Shown here: positions 47,300 to 59,166 of the stretch, piece by piece
Position numbering within the stretch: the stretch's first letter is position 1
How the letters are laid out: the number at the start of each line of letters is the position of its first letter
Assembly (NCBI RefSeq): GCF_024713945.1
Contig: NC_134678.1
Coordinates: 62,001-126,000 of the forward strand
Reading direction: 5' to 3'
DNA length: 64,000 nt
DNA from: Dermatophagoides farinae
Lineage: Eukaryota > Arthropoda > Arachnida > Sarcoptiformes > Pyroglyphidae
Made by a program: the position numbers and the translations under genes
The notes under the pieces: generated by a model
Databases searched by the model: none
What the model saw: only the letters and a program-made list of their open reading frames with translations
Told to the model about the DNA's origin: nothing

Positions 47300-48182
47300 C
47301 GAAAAACCAAGCCCAATTGAACAACATTAGAAAAAAAAGTCGATGAATGAATAAATGATCAATTTACAAAATCACTCACAAATGTTCCATGACACAGATT
47401 CAATAAATCAAGCGAACCAAATGCGTGATTAGCATCATTTATTATGGAAATAAATCATTCATTCATTCATTCATTCTCGATTCCTATTTTCAAAGATACA
47501 GGGAAAAAATTCGAAAAAATTCAAATAAAAAAAAAATTTCCAACAAGGGAAAAAAAAGATTCAGATTAATTTCATTTATTCATTTATTATTGGTGATAAC
47601 CAATAATCAATATTTATAGACGGTGTTTATTTTTTTCCGAAATTTGATCTTTTTGATGATTTTTGGCCATTTCAAACTCACTTCACACACATATACACAA
47701 ATGGCTATTATTATTATCTTTTGTTTTGATAATGATAATGTTGATGGTGATTAGAAAGAATGAAATTTTTTTTTCTACTTTTTTTCAATCATTCATCATC
47801 ATCACCATTAAGATGATTAAAAGTTTAAGAAGCAAATTATTATTACCAATAAACAAACAAACAGAGAACAGAGAACAGAGACAGCAAAAGTAACGACGCA
47901 TCAGTCATAATTTTGAATTTCAATTTATGACCTATGAATCAATCAATAGATTGAATTGGTGGAAAAAATCAAACTTACAGAAAGCATTTAAAAAGTCTTT
48001 GAAACAAAAATCAATATCGATTGTTTTAAAAATTGTTTTCACACATCTAAATTATTGATTTGTTTGTTGGTTTTTATAAAAAACACACACACACACACAC
48101 ACATCTCAGTTGATCTAATTAATTTTTTGCTCATCTTTAATCTTTATAATTATAGTCAATACTCAATCATTGATCATCATTG

Positions 48183-51100
48183 ATGATGGCCAGATTGTTG
48201 ATTTGGTTATTATTTCTGCCATTGATATCATTTGAATCATGTAAGCATTTTCTGTGTTATTGATTGATTGATTGATTTAGTTTAATTCACCATTTTTAGG
48301 TTCATCACAAGCATGTGGTGATAATTTTTTCGATTGTGGCAATGGACATTGTTTGGCTAAATTTTTCGTATGTGATGGTGATAATGATTGTTCGAATTAC
48401 AAGGATGAATTATACTGTAATTCATCGGAAAATAAAACCAGTGATGATGATCAACATCGACATTTACCATGTCCATTGAATGAATTTGCTTGTAATGATG
48501 CTGTTAATAATTGTGTACCACAACGATGGGTTTGTGACGGCCAAAGTGAATGTTCAAATAATGCTGATGAAGCAAATTGTTCTAAATCATCGATCGATTG
48601 TCTTGGTGATTTCCAATGTGGTTCATTAGAATGCATCCCACCGAAATGGCGTTGTGATGGTGTCAATGATTGTTTGGATCATTCAGATGAACAAAATTGC
48701 ACCACCATAAATGATGCTGATAATGATTTGATATGCGATAAATTACATGATCGTTATCGATGCCAATCCAATGGTTTATGTATCGATTATAGTCGTGTCT
48801 GTGATGGACAACGTGATTGCCCCAATGGTGATGATGAACAGCAAAATTGTCATGCCGAAAAATGTCACAACAAGAAATGTTCGCATATCTGTCTAATTGA
48901 TGAACATAGTAAACAAGCATTGTGTTCATGTCCACCTGGCTATGAATTAATCGACGGCCATTATTGTCGTGATTATGATGAATGTATGCAACAAAAACAA
49001 CATAATCTTTGTAGCCATAAATGCATCAATTTAGTTGGCAGTTATCGTTGTGAATGTTTTGGTGGCTACCATCTTATTGATAATCGTACTTGTGTCGTAG
49101 ATACCGAATCGGGCAGTAGAATTTCACCTGTACTTTATTTTTCCACTGGTAACGATATACATGGCTATGATACACGAAGGAAGATTATTTTTCCTGTTCT
49201 CACATTGAATGATTACGATCCAACAACGATTATTGCTTTGGACTTATCCATTGCTGATGGTAAACTTTATTATTCCATTTTTCATAATGAATCTTTATTT
49301 TCATCCATTTATGAGATACCTATCGATGGCCAAATACAAGAATATCCCGTTGCAAATCAGAAGAAAAAGTTATTATTGCATGACATTAAAAGTCAAATCG
49401 AAGGCATATCAATCGATTGGTTGGCCAAACATATTTATATGACTGAAGCTAATCGTGAAAGAATCGTCGTTTGCCATACCGAATCATTGATCTGTACGAC
49501 TTTGATTGAAAATCTACCATCACCACGTGGAATAGTTGCTGTACGTTCACGATATCGACTGTATTGGACACAATGGCATGATAATAATGGTGGTATCTAT
49601 GAATCACGATTGGATGGTAGTCAAGTCACAAAACTATTCACTGATGTTGCATGGCCCAATGATATCGTTTATGAATCGGAAACAAATCGTCTATATTGGT
49701 GTGATGGCAAAACTGGTTCAATTGAATATTATGATTTTGATATTGAAATGCGTCGTGTAGTGCACGAAGATTTTATCCGCCAACCATATTCAATGATCGT
49801 ATTCGAAGACACACTGTATTGGACTGATTGGATTGCGAAAAAACTTTTTGCTTGCCAAAAGATTCGTTGTCATGAACAGGTGAATATCTTCACACCAACC
49901 ATCAGTAAACGACGTGGCCTTTACGGTCTGACCATGTATCATCCATTACGACAACAACAACAAACCACGAAATCTGAAATGATCGATCCGTGTGTTCGTC
50001 ATCATCATCGTAATCCTTGTTCACATCTTTGTCTAAGTCGTACGAATGAAACATTCACCTGTCTTTGTCCTGATCACATGTACCTGTCTAATGATCATCG
50101 AACATGTTTAAGTCGATCAGATGATTTTCTCATCATAAGTACCGGTTATCGTTTATATAAATTTTATCCTGATTCCGCATCCACCGAACCATTTGAAATG
50201 ATTACAATGACACCAATGTTTTTAATCAGCGATTTAGCATACAATCATGAACGTTACGAATTCTATCTATATGACCGCCTCAAAGATCGGATTGTTGTGG
50301 CCAAAATGCAACCAGATCTTGTCTACCGGACGATTGTTGATGAAGATATCGCCAATGTATTTGGATTAACCTACGAGATTAATAGTGATAATCTTTATTG
50401 GGTCGATATGATCAAAGGAACGATGGAAGCGGTCAACATTCAAAAAGGTTATCGTGCCATTCTCAATGATAAGCTAGAACAACCCGTTTCGATGGCCATC
50501 AACGCATTGACTAAAACCATTTTCGTTGGTCTTAAATCAAAGAGTGCCCAGATATTGATGCTGACTATGGATGGTCAAGTCAAACGAAGCCTGTTACGAT
50601 CGAAACAAGGTTTTCCATTCGCTCTGGTAGCTTATCCATTCGAAAATGAATTGATCTGGGGTGATCCGGTGTTTGAAAAAATTGATTTTATTCATCTTGA
50701 TCATAGCCGCTATGAACATCATGGACCGGAAAAATTGGTAGAGAAACATGTCGGTACTGTACAATCAATGGCCATTCTTAATGACACCTTGTTTTGGACA
50801 AATGGTGATACACCACGTTTATATTGGACCAATCTCACTTCAGCAATGAAAATGATTGAATCGAAAAAAGTACCACATTCCAATCTGGATAATGATGTTC
50901 TCAAAATTGTTTCTGGTTTCAAACATATACCAATCTATGATTATTGTCGTACGAATAATTCATGTCACCATATTTGTCTCATCGGTGCCAATGGTCCTGT
51001 TTGTCGATGCAACATTGGTTTCGAAAGCCAAGATAATGGCCATACTTGTGTACGAAAAATTCATTCGCTCGATACCAAGATTACGAGACCAATTGTTCAT

Positions 51101-51663
51101 GCTATCAATCTTGAAGATATTTTCGATTTTTTCCTTAACAAACAAAAAGATCAAATGTTTGACACTTGGATCAATGTTGATGCCAATACCACGGTGGCCA
51201 ACACGACCACAGATATTGATCAAAATGAAGAAAATCAAACGACAAAATCCGACAGCCAATCATCATCATTACCACAGACCAATGATCAATCAAATGAATC
51301 GTCAAATTTTTTCAAACGAAATTCCATTTATCTTTGGTTTATCGCCGTTTGTATGCTTGGTGTTTCTCTTTTGCTTTGTGTTAAATTGTAAGTATGATTT
51401 CCATACTAAAATTCTCTAACTAATGATTTCTTTTCAGAAACTTATTACCGATTGCAAGAATGAATTCCATAACCGATCTAGCCTGTCGTCGTCGTCGTCA
51501 TCGAGAAACGGCCACTGATAATAATGTGGATGAAGAAAATGGCAATAAAAATATTCGAACTGGCCAGGTTCGTTTCTTTTCCAATCCAAACTACCAGATG
51601 GGTCAATATGGCCAACTAAAGAACAACAACAATAATTTGGATAATGATCTATTGATATCTTGA
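48183..51663 (+). CDS. LDL-receptor-family endocytic receptor, four LDLa modules and two propellers
   Basis: Type I receptor for lipoprotein-like ligands. Exons 48183-48240, 48300-51387 and 51438-51663 give 1,123 residues, in phase. Order: signal peptide (1-19, MMARLLIWLLFLPLISF); four LDL-receptor class A modules (about 23-205, each with CDGxxDCxxxxDE-type calcium ligands); two EGF modules (about 208-287, the second DYDEC calcium-binding); a first YWTD-type propeller (about 297-545, with LYWTQW, LYWCDG, LYWTDW); an EGF (about 556-600); a second, less regular propeller (LYWVDM); an EGF (about 880-920); a Ser/Thr/Asn-rich stalk; one transmembrane helix (about 1027-1047); and a 75-residue tail with FSNPNY (NPNY at 1098-1101), the FxNPxY clathrin-adaptor signal. 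It resembles arthropod vitellogenin/lipophorin receptors but lacks the second LDLa cluster. Start codons at 48183 and 48186 are equivalent. Confidence 0.9.
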
Positions 51664-51865
51664 TCTGATGATAATTTCAAACCCTTTTTTCTATTTTTAT
51701 CATTGTTATAAATATAAATAAATATATGAACATTATTTGCAAAATAAAGTTTTTATTAAAATAATAATTACGTTCTTTATGAATGGGATTTTTATTCATT
51801 TTTCTGATCATCAACACACAAACACGAGGGTCAATATTTTTGATGATATTTTTTTTTGCTGAAAA
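51664..51865. other. Short spacer, LDLR-like 3' end to mTERF-like start
   Basis: AATAAA at about 51718-51723 terminates the receptor gene; the next coding sequence starts 140 nt later in the same direction. Confidence 0.4.
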
Positions 51866-53431
51866 ATGTTTCTGATCCGAATGTTTTGCCGAAACGTACG
51901 ACTAGATCAAGTAATTAGAAGAACTTTAAGCAACAACAAAAACATATGTGAATCGATCAATCTTGAAGATCCAATCATACAACCGATTCGAACGGAATTG
52001 GTGACAAAATTGAAAATCACCGATGAAAAAGCCAATCTAATCCTATTGAAATGGATGAATGATTCAAGTATTGATCGTAATCAACGTACAGTGAGTGACA
52101 AAATCGATTTATTACAATCAAATTTCCAAATCGACGATATCAATCATAATATACAGGTATTGAATATGTCATTGGAAAAAGTTGAAAGCAAAATCAACAT
52201 TTTGAAGGAATTGGCATTTGAACGTCTGGAAATGGCAATGCTTTATGCATTACCAAATCTAATGAACAAAAATGTTGGCCAATTAAAATCGAATGGTTAT
52301 TATGATGAACATCTAAATCTACTTGAATACATTGTCAATCATCTTCGACCGTCAAATAGTGACGAATTTTGTTTCGATCAATTTGAACAACATCTACGTG
52401 AAGAATGTAAACATTTCACAGATGATTCCATTGTCATTAAAGATGTACGTCGAACATTGATTACGCTGATTTTGAGGCTAATGTTGGATTGTTCCAACCA
52501 AGTTGCTCAACATATTATTGATGCTACAGATTCGGATAACCATTTATCGGAGACAAGTCTACGAAAATTGTTGATGAATCTAAATATTCTGAAAAATCAA
52601 TTGAATTTACCCGTAAATTTTATGGTGAAACATTTTCATACATTGAACAATTGTGATACGGACAATCTTGTTGGACTGGCCTCGATCAATCATTTTCGTG
52701 ATAATGCAGACTTACGTTCCACATTTTTCTCTCGTAAACGATTATTGAATATTGATGCCAGCTTAATCAGCGAAAGAATGGATGTGATCCTGACAAAATA
52801 TGGCTGTACAATTCAACAATTATCAGCGAATATTTTCATGTTGGAATTATCCTCTGCAAATATATGCGAAAATTTTGAAAAATTTCAAAAACAACATGAA
52901 TTACGATCGTATGCTGATGGCCGAGAATTTCTACGTCTCATCATGAATATTGATGTTGCCATTAAAAACATGCGATTGTTGAAGGAGAAAGGAATGAGAT
53001 CGAAATACATTTCCATCCACAATATATTGAAACCGAGTAGTCGTTTTTCAACAATGGTCGAGAATAATAATTTCAAATTAACGCTCAATACGTTTATTCA
53101 GATGCAGTTCGCCATTTCGCTGAAAGAAGTGAAACATAAAATTGGAAAATTCAAATCAACAAATCGTTCATTCAATTCAGTGAATGCCGAGAATATTGTC
53201 AATTTTTTTCGCGAACAAGGCCTGAATGATGAGCAAATATTGAATGGAATTTATTTGATATTTTATGATTTCCAAATAATTCAATCGGTTTGGCCAAAAA
53301 TTTTTAAACATCCGAATGTTCTAAAATCCAATGTTGTTGTCGATGATTGGAAAAATCATCCAAATGTTTTGCAATTATTGTTTCATTTGATTGAGACATC
53401 GTCAACAACAACAACGTCAATTAATCATTGA
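51866..53431 (+). CDS. Putative mitochondrial mTERF-family protein
   Basis: Intronless ORF of 521 residues. The first about 25 residues (MFLIRMFCRNVRLDQVIRRTLSNN) are positively charged and amphipathic, as in a mitochondrial presequence. The remainder is almost entirely helical-looking, with repeated roughly 30-40-residue units carrying Leu/Ile at regular spacing (for example ISERMDVILTKYGCTIQQLSANIFMLELSSANICENFEKF and DVAIKNMRLLKEKGM). This resembles mTERF repeats of arthropod TTF/mTERF5, which bind mitochondrial DNA and affect transcription termination. The family call rests on pattern, not on strict motifs, so another helical-repeat mitochondrial protein is possible. Its stop codon overlaps the convergent neighbour by 7 nt. 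Confidence 0.5.
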   Translation: MFLIRMFCRNVRLDQVIRRTLSNNKNICESINLEDPIIQPIRTELVTKLKITDEKANLILLKWMNDSSIDRNQRTVSDKIDLLQSNFQIDDINHNIQVLNMSLEKVESKINILKELAFERLEMAMLYALPNLMNKNVGQLKSNGYYDEHLNLLEYIVNHLRPSNSDEFCFDQFEQHLREECKHFTDDSIVIKDVRRTLITLILRLMLDCSNQVAQHIIDATDSDNHLSETSLRKLLMNLNILKNQLNLPVNFMVKHFHTLNNCDTDNLVGLASINHFRDNADLRSTFFSRKRLLNIDASLISERMDVILTKYGCTIQQLSANIFMLELSSANICENFEKFQKQHELRSYADGREFLRLIMNIDVAIKNMRLLKEKGMRSKYISIHNILKPSSRFSTMVENNNFKLTLNTFIQMQFAISLKEVKHKIGKFKSTNRSFNSVNAENIVNFFREQGLNDEQILNGIYLIFYDFQIIQSVWPKIFKHPNVLKSNVVVDDWKNHPNVLQLLFHLIETSSTTTTSINH

Positions 53432-54527
53432 ATTTGTTGATCGATATGAGCCAATTGATTTGTTTTCAATCGTTGTAGAAAACTAAATTGCATAGTGAAC
53501 AATGTGAAACGTAATAATTGATTTAGAGCGAATCTAACAGCCCAGAAATAATAGAACTTTTCAATGATCATCTTTTTTGCAAAATACCAGAATTGTTGTT
53601 CACGATTCAAAGGTTTGGATGGCCATTCCTTGTCCATTGCTAATGATTTCCATATGAATTTCATGTATGATTTATATCGTAATCCAGGTATGAATTGATT
53701 TGTTGATTGAATTATTTGATCTGCCATCTGAACACTGTCTCGTTCGTAGGCCAACAATGATGGACGAAAATATTGATCCAAAATCCTGTGACATCTCTGT
53801 CGAATCGTTTCATAATCACCGATAAAAAGATTATAGTCATCATCGATACCAAGCATATAACCGATAACGGACCAGAAATAAATCATCGTTTCAATATCTT
53901 CTTTTTTCGTACTGAAGCCATATTTGTGTGGGTAAAGAACAAATAATCCGGCAAATGCAAACTGAAAAAACGAATCAATCAATGATTGGGTTCCCGTATC
54001 CCGTAATTACCTGTGTCAATGTCATATCACGTATCGAAATGGCCATTACGTTTTCACCATCATTTTTACCTTTATTTTGAATATTCGAAACTGTTTGATG
54101 CATGGTTTTAACCTTTCAAAAGGGCAATGTTTGTCAATGAATCTATTCAATCAACTAAGCTTACCATTTGTAATGATTCATATGCATCATCATTTTTGAT
54201 CCAAATCTTTCCTTCATACCATTTTTTAACATGTAAACATGTATGCAAATAACGATAAAATGTGGCCGATAGATTCTTCGATTTACCCGTCAATGATAAT
54301 GTTTGATAAATGGAACGAACAAAAATCAATATTAATAATCCGGAAAGATGGGTGAAAAATATACTGAAAAAATATTGATTCACAAGTGGTTTGATACGAC
54401 AAAATTTTTCCAGATTAAACCATACTGGTAAATGATTCTGGTCATGATCAGTTTTCGCGTGGCTAACAAGTAATCGTGATCCACGTTCTTCGAATGTTTC
54501 CAGTGATGATTCATCAAGAATCGACAT
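53425..54527 (-). CDS. ER-bound oxygenase mpaB / rubber-oxygenase-like (DUF2236) membrane protein
   Basis: Exons 54527-54165, 54112-54011 and 53961-53425 give 333 residues, in phase. A hydrophobic segment (about 50-75, FFSIFFTHLSGLLILIFV) precedes the conserved core: HVKKWYEGKIWIKNDDAYESLQMVKTMHQTVS, ISIRDMTLTQFAFAGLFVLYPHKYG and EDIETMIYFWSVIGYMLGIDDDYNLF. These match the catalytic-domain family shared by bacterial latex-clearing proteins, fungal mpaB and uncharacterised arthropod membrane proteins. Conserved His residues that could ligate haem are present (MHQTVSN and RQRCHRIL). The animal members have no established substrate, so function is inferred only at the level of oxygenase. The stop codon overlaps the 3' end of the mTERF-like CDS. 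Confidence 0.78.
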
Positions 54528-54651
54528 TTTTTACGTTACATAATATATTTATATATCACACACATACACACAGAAATATAATCACCTGATATGAGAATGG
54601 CCTGTGTACTGGACAACGTAACACTGATTTCGGGTTTTGAGGTCACATACC

Positions 54652-54674
54652 CACACACACACACACACACACAC
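54652..54674. repeat. (CA)n microsatellite
   Basis: CA run of about 23 nt about 120 bp upstream of the mpaB-like start. Confidence 0.9.
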
Positions 54675-57600
54675 ATATACAACCAAGCGTTCCTCAGGTA
54701 AAACGAAACTGGTTTTATAAATGGCCAGCCTGTGAAATTTAGTTATCGTTATTTTTAGCATCGTTTCTTCCATTAAAAAATTAAACAGAAAAGCCATTTC
54801 ATCATCTAAATCGAATCTAACTGATTTTTATTATTTGAAAAATGTTTAAACTTAGAAGTTTCTACCAATCACACCAGATGTTGCCATGTCCGATTGTGAA
54901 AATTTCGAAAAAATTTTAAAATTTCTGTTTTTGCATTAATGAGGAATGTGAATGTGAATGTCTTGCCATTAGGCATTGGTTATATATATATGAATTATTC
55001 ATTAAATGCAGAACGATGTTTGTGGAGTGAAAAAAATGCAAATTTCATCAATAGTTTTCTATCTTGCCTGGTCTATGGTTTGATAAAAAGAAAAAAAGAA
55101 TTCAATATGCAAAAGGAAGGAAAGAACGAAAATAGAATGGAAGAAGAATTTCGAAAGAATCCAAGATAACTCTTCTATGACAATGGAGGAAAATTATTTG
55201 AAACATCATCACGAATGACATTATTTTGGATAAAATTTGAATCGATTCTTTTTTATTGAGAAAATGTTTCATCTCTAGAATCATTGAATTGTCGAAAAAA
55301 GGAAAATTGTACTCACACAAAGAATGTAGCAGCAACTATATGACCAAATATGAAATGAAAAAAAAATTGAAAACTCAAGGAACCAGAATGAAAACTTTTT
55401 TTTCTTCTTTTCTTGTTCTATGTTGGAATGTTTCCATTTTATTTGAACTTGTATTTCAATTTTCGTTTACATAGCGGAAAATTCAATTTAAAAGTGAACG
55501 CGAATCATCATCATCAACAAAGTCGACAGTGTGACCTGAAAACTAGCGAACAGCAACAACAACAACAACAAAAATGAATAGTTTTTCCTCTGCTTCACTT
55601 TGCTGACCAACCAGTGAGTGAAAACTTTGTTGATAAAAACGGATGTATATGATGGTTCCTGAACCAAAATCTTGGCATTGAATATAAATTAGATGAATTG
55701 GCCATAGAAACATTCGAATCTTTGAGATTTAAACTCCAGTATAGTTAATTGAATGAATGAATGAATGGTGATGTGCAACGAAATCAGACTTTTTTACACT
55801 CATGCTCTGACAGTGAGACAAGTATGATTAGAACATTGCTAATCAAGTGTTAAATATTAAATAGTCAGAATGAAAAGAAATATGACTGATTCTAATTACT
55901 AATTACCATTTAGTCAGTAAATGAAATGAATTCAATGATGGATGTTATTTTTCACTCGAATGGATGTGATAATTTCAAATGTAAAATTGAATATAATATA
56001 ATCTCACCAGTTGTTTTGTGCCAGCTGAATTCGTTTGAATTCAAAAGCTAATGAAGATGTTGTTTTTTCAAAATTAATTAATTAATTAGAGCATGAAATA
56101 ACAACTAAACATCGAATTACAGAATTTTACTTCATTAATCACTATAATGAACCTTGTTTCTTTGGGCTTGAATTGAATTAATTTGAAATTTTTATCTCGA
56201 AAAAAGCAAAATAGGTTCGCTTCATCTATCGATGATCAATCATGATGATGATGTCCACTATGATCATTAGTATGCTATAGTCAAAAGTTAATGGCGGAAA
56301 TAAAATAAAGTTTTCTCTCTCTCTTCGTTCGCTATATTAGTATTCAATACCAATTCGTGTGTCGATCAAGAAACGATCCAGGTGACAGAACAAAAAGAAC
56401 TTTCAAAACTTTATTGATGGTCAAAATAACTTGACTTTTTGTCTGGCGGATCATCAGAAATTCATCACACACACACACATAAACACATACGGTTCCATTA
56501 ATAAAGAAGGATTGACCGTTTTACTTTTAATTCGTGTGCAAATTCGTGTGCAAATAGGTGGGTGTTTGTATTGTCATACAAAAAATCAACAAACTCCAAC
56601 CCACCACGGTATCGAACAGTAATTGATTAATTGCCAAATTGACAACAACAAAAAAAACATTGGCATCATCGATGATAATCAATGATTTATGGTAAAGATA
56701 ATACGATTATTTTTGAAAATTTTCCTTATCTATTCATCATCATGATCATTTATATGAACCAACAAACTCTAGGAAATATTCATTATTTGAATTATCATCA
56801 ATATTAGATCATGATGATAGCAAATAAATGTCGATAATATTTCTCTCTCTCTCTCTGTTTTGATAGAGTAGAAAGATGATGATAATAATTTAAGTAAACA
56901 TCTAATAGTACAACATCCTATCAAGAATGATGATGATGATGAATATCATAGATCACCCACTGGGTAAACATACACATAGACACACACACATACAAACATT
57001 GGCAAAACATTTTCTTTCTTTTTTTGTTGTAATGCATTATCATTGAAGATAAAGTAAAGTTGAGGATATCGTTTTTCTACTTGCGATTAGTCAATCATAG
57101 ATGAATGAATACATCTTATGCTAGGGAAAAAGTCCTATTAGTGATGCTTGTTTAATTAATTTTCAAACTAACGAAAAACGAAAAGATTTTTTCCAATGAA
57201 CAACTACAGACAATTGCATTTTTTTGCAAAAGTAAATTTCATTTATTCATTTGGATAACAAAATTGAAACAACGAAAAAAATTGTTACTGTGGTAACCAG
57301 AAAGAAAAACGGTTCATCTTGGTTGTTTAAATGATTGTGTGGCACCAAACGAAAAAAAAAATTCAATGGAAAAAAGTTTTCTTGTTGTTGTTGTTGTTTG
57401 AATCTAATGGGAATCATACTGCAGTAGACGGCTATATCCGTCTGATGATTTCCATTTCTATTTTATTTCAATCATCATCGAATTTAACAATAATGAAAAC
57501 ATACACGCAATATACACCGCAATATAATAACAATATATTTCGATTCTATTTATTAACTCGAAATATCAAGATAATCAAATATTTGTGTGTATAGAGCATA

Positions 57601-58009
57601 GAGAATCTAAAAAAGAGATATTAATTAGCAGAAAAAAATGTAAACTTTGCAACACTTGAATCAAGTTGTTGTTTAGTGATCGTCAACAATGATAACAACA
57701 TCACAAGTTGATTATTATCATTGTGGGTTTGCTATATACATTTCAAATTGTCAAATCTCTCTCTCTCTCCCTCTCTCTTGTTTAGATCAATAAATAAATG
57801 GATCAAAAAAACTTTCGATATAAACTTTATCGAGTGAATCATGCTATCTTAATTTATCACTTTCGTATTCGGATTCAAATTAAAATCAATCGACAATGAA
57901 ATAGATGACCAGAGAAACAATGAGTCATACAATTGTGAATGAATAAACAAAAGAAAGAAAAAAAAAGTAAACTTTTCCTTTGTGCATGTGGACAAATATA
58001 GAGAAAGAG

Positions 58010-58030
58010 GGAGAGAGAGAGAGAGAGAGA
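58010..58030. repeat. (GA)n microsatellite
   Basis: Uninterrupted GA run of 21 nt. Confidence 0.9.
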
Positions 58031-59121
58031 AATGGAACAGAAATGATAATTTAATCAATGTTATGAATTATGAATAGATCAAAAATAAGCCCTATATCAC
58101 TAATCGATTTACGATCATAATATTTTGGTTGATTATTCAAATTTCTCATTTCCGTAATAAGATGGAATCGCACACAGTATTGTCGTTCATTTACCAATAA
58201 TTAATAGATTTCTTCATTTCTTTGTTTTGATTATTGTCGATCAAATATCCATTCATTATCATTATTATCACTGTTGATTATTATAAACGAAAATTGATAT
58301 TGTTCCTGTTTGTGGTTTAGTTGCTGAGATTTTTGTTTTGTTTTCATTTTCTTATTAAAGACTACAGTCATTATCACAATCATCTATAATTAATCAATAT
58401 TGTCGCTTGGTTGGTTAGATTCAAGATATCGATTCGGACAGTATGAATGAATGAATCACAATTGTCCACAAACACACACACATACACACACACAAGGCAA
58501 ACTTAATGATAATGGATTTTTTCCTCTTTTCACTCTTTATTGGAGCTTGTAATGTTGTATATACAAAATATAAAAAAAATTCTTTCTTGAGGCACAGGTA
58601 TATATATTGTATTTTAGCACGAAATTGTTTCATTGTTTGAAAATAAAAACTGACATCACCATATTACTACTGTGTATTTTACACAGTAGACTGTAGACAA
58701 AATAATTCATTCGATTTGGTGATATGATGATGGTCCCGAAAAAAATTGCCATAAACATTCAATTTATATCACTGCCATTTTCATTTATGAAGATAAAGAT
58801 TTTGAATTTTATCCAACTTTTACCATTGGCTCATTCAAATACTGTGTCTGGGTCAAATATACAGATATGTAGATATGGTTTGCATACAAAATATTTCTCC
58901 TGATTACAATATTCAGGTGTGGACTTGTACTAGACTGAGTCGACAAAAAAAATAAATTCTAGGTAAAGTGAACATTTTGATTTGGGCGCGATGTCTAGCG
59001 CTGTGTCATCAGTGTGTGTGTGTCTGTTAGTGTATGTGTGAGTGGAATGTAAATCAACTTTAAATTCAAACTTTTGGCCAGAAAAACATAGAAAGAGAAA
59101 TGAAACAAACGAAAAACAATA

Positions 59122-59123
<2 letters not shown>

Positions 59124-59165
<42 letters not shown>
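59124..59165. repeat. (AC)21 microsatellite, longest in the window
   Basis: Uninterrupted AC run of 42 nt; it creates poly-Cys/Val spurious ORFs on the minus strand. Confidence 0.97.

Positions 59166-59166
<1 letters not shown>

Larger units (their letters stand above)
40580..48182. other. 7.6 kb interval without recognisable genes
   Basis: Short ORFs here are low complexity or show no family resemblance. The interval holds many simple repeats: AC/TG tracts near 40783, 41070, 41195, 41530, 41940, 44710-44730, 45023, 45718, 46620, 47279-47299 and 48083-48103; CT at 43518-43551; ATTC at 47455-47474; and a CCGGCGCG patch near 42037. In this compact genome the most likely contents are 5' UTR exons, regulatory DNA of fax and/or the LDLR-like gene, or unrecognised noncoding RNA. 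Confidence 0.5.
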
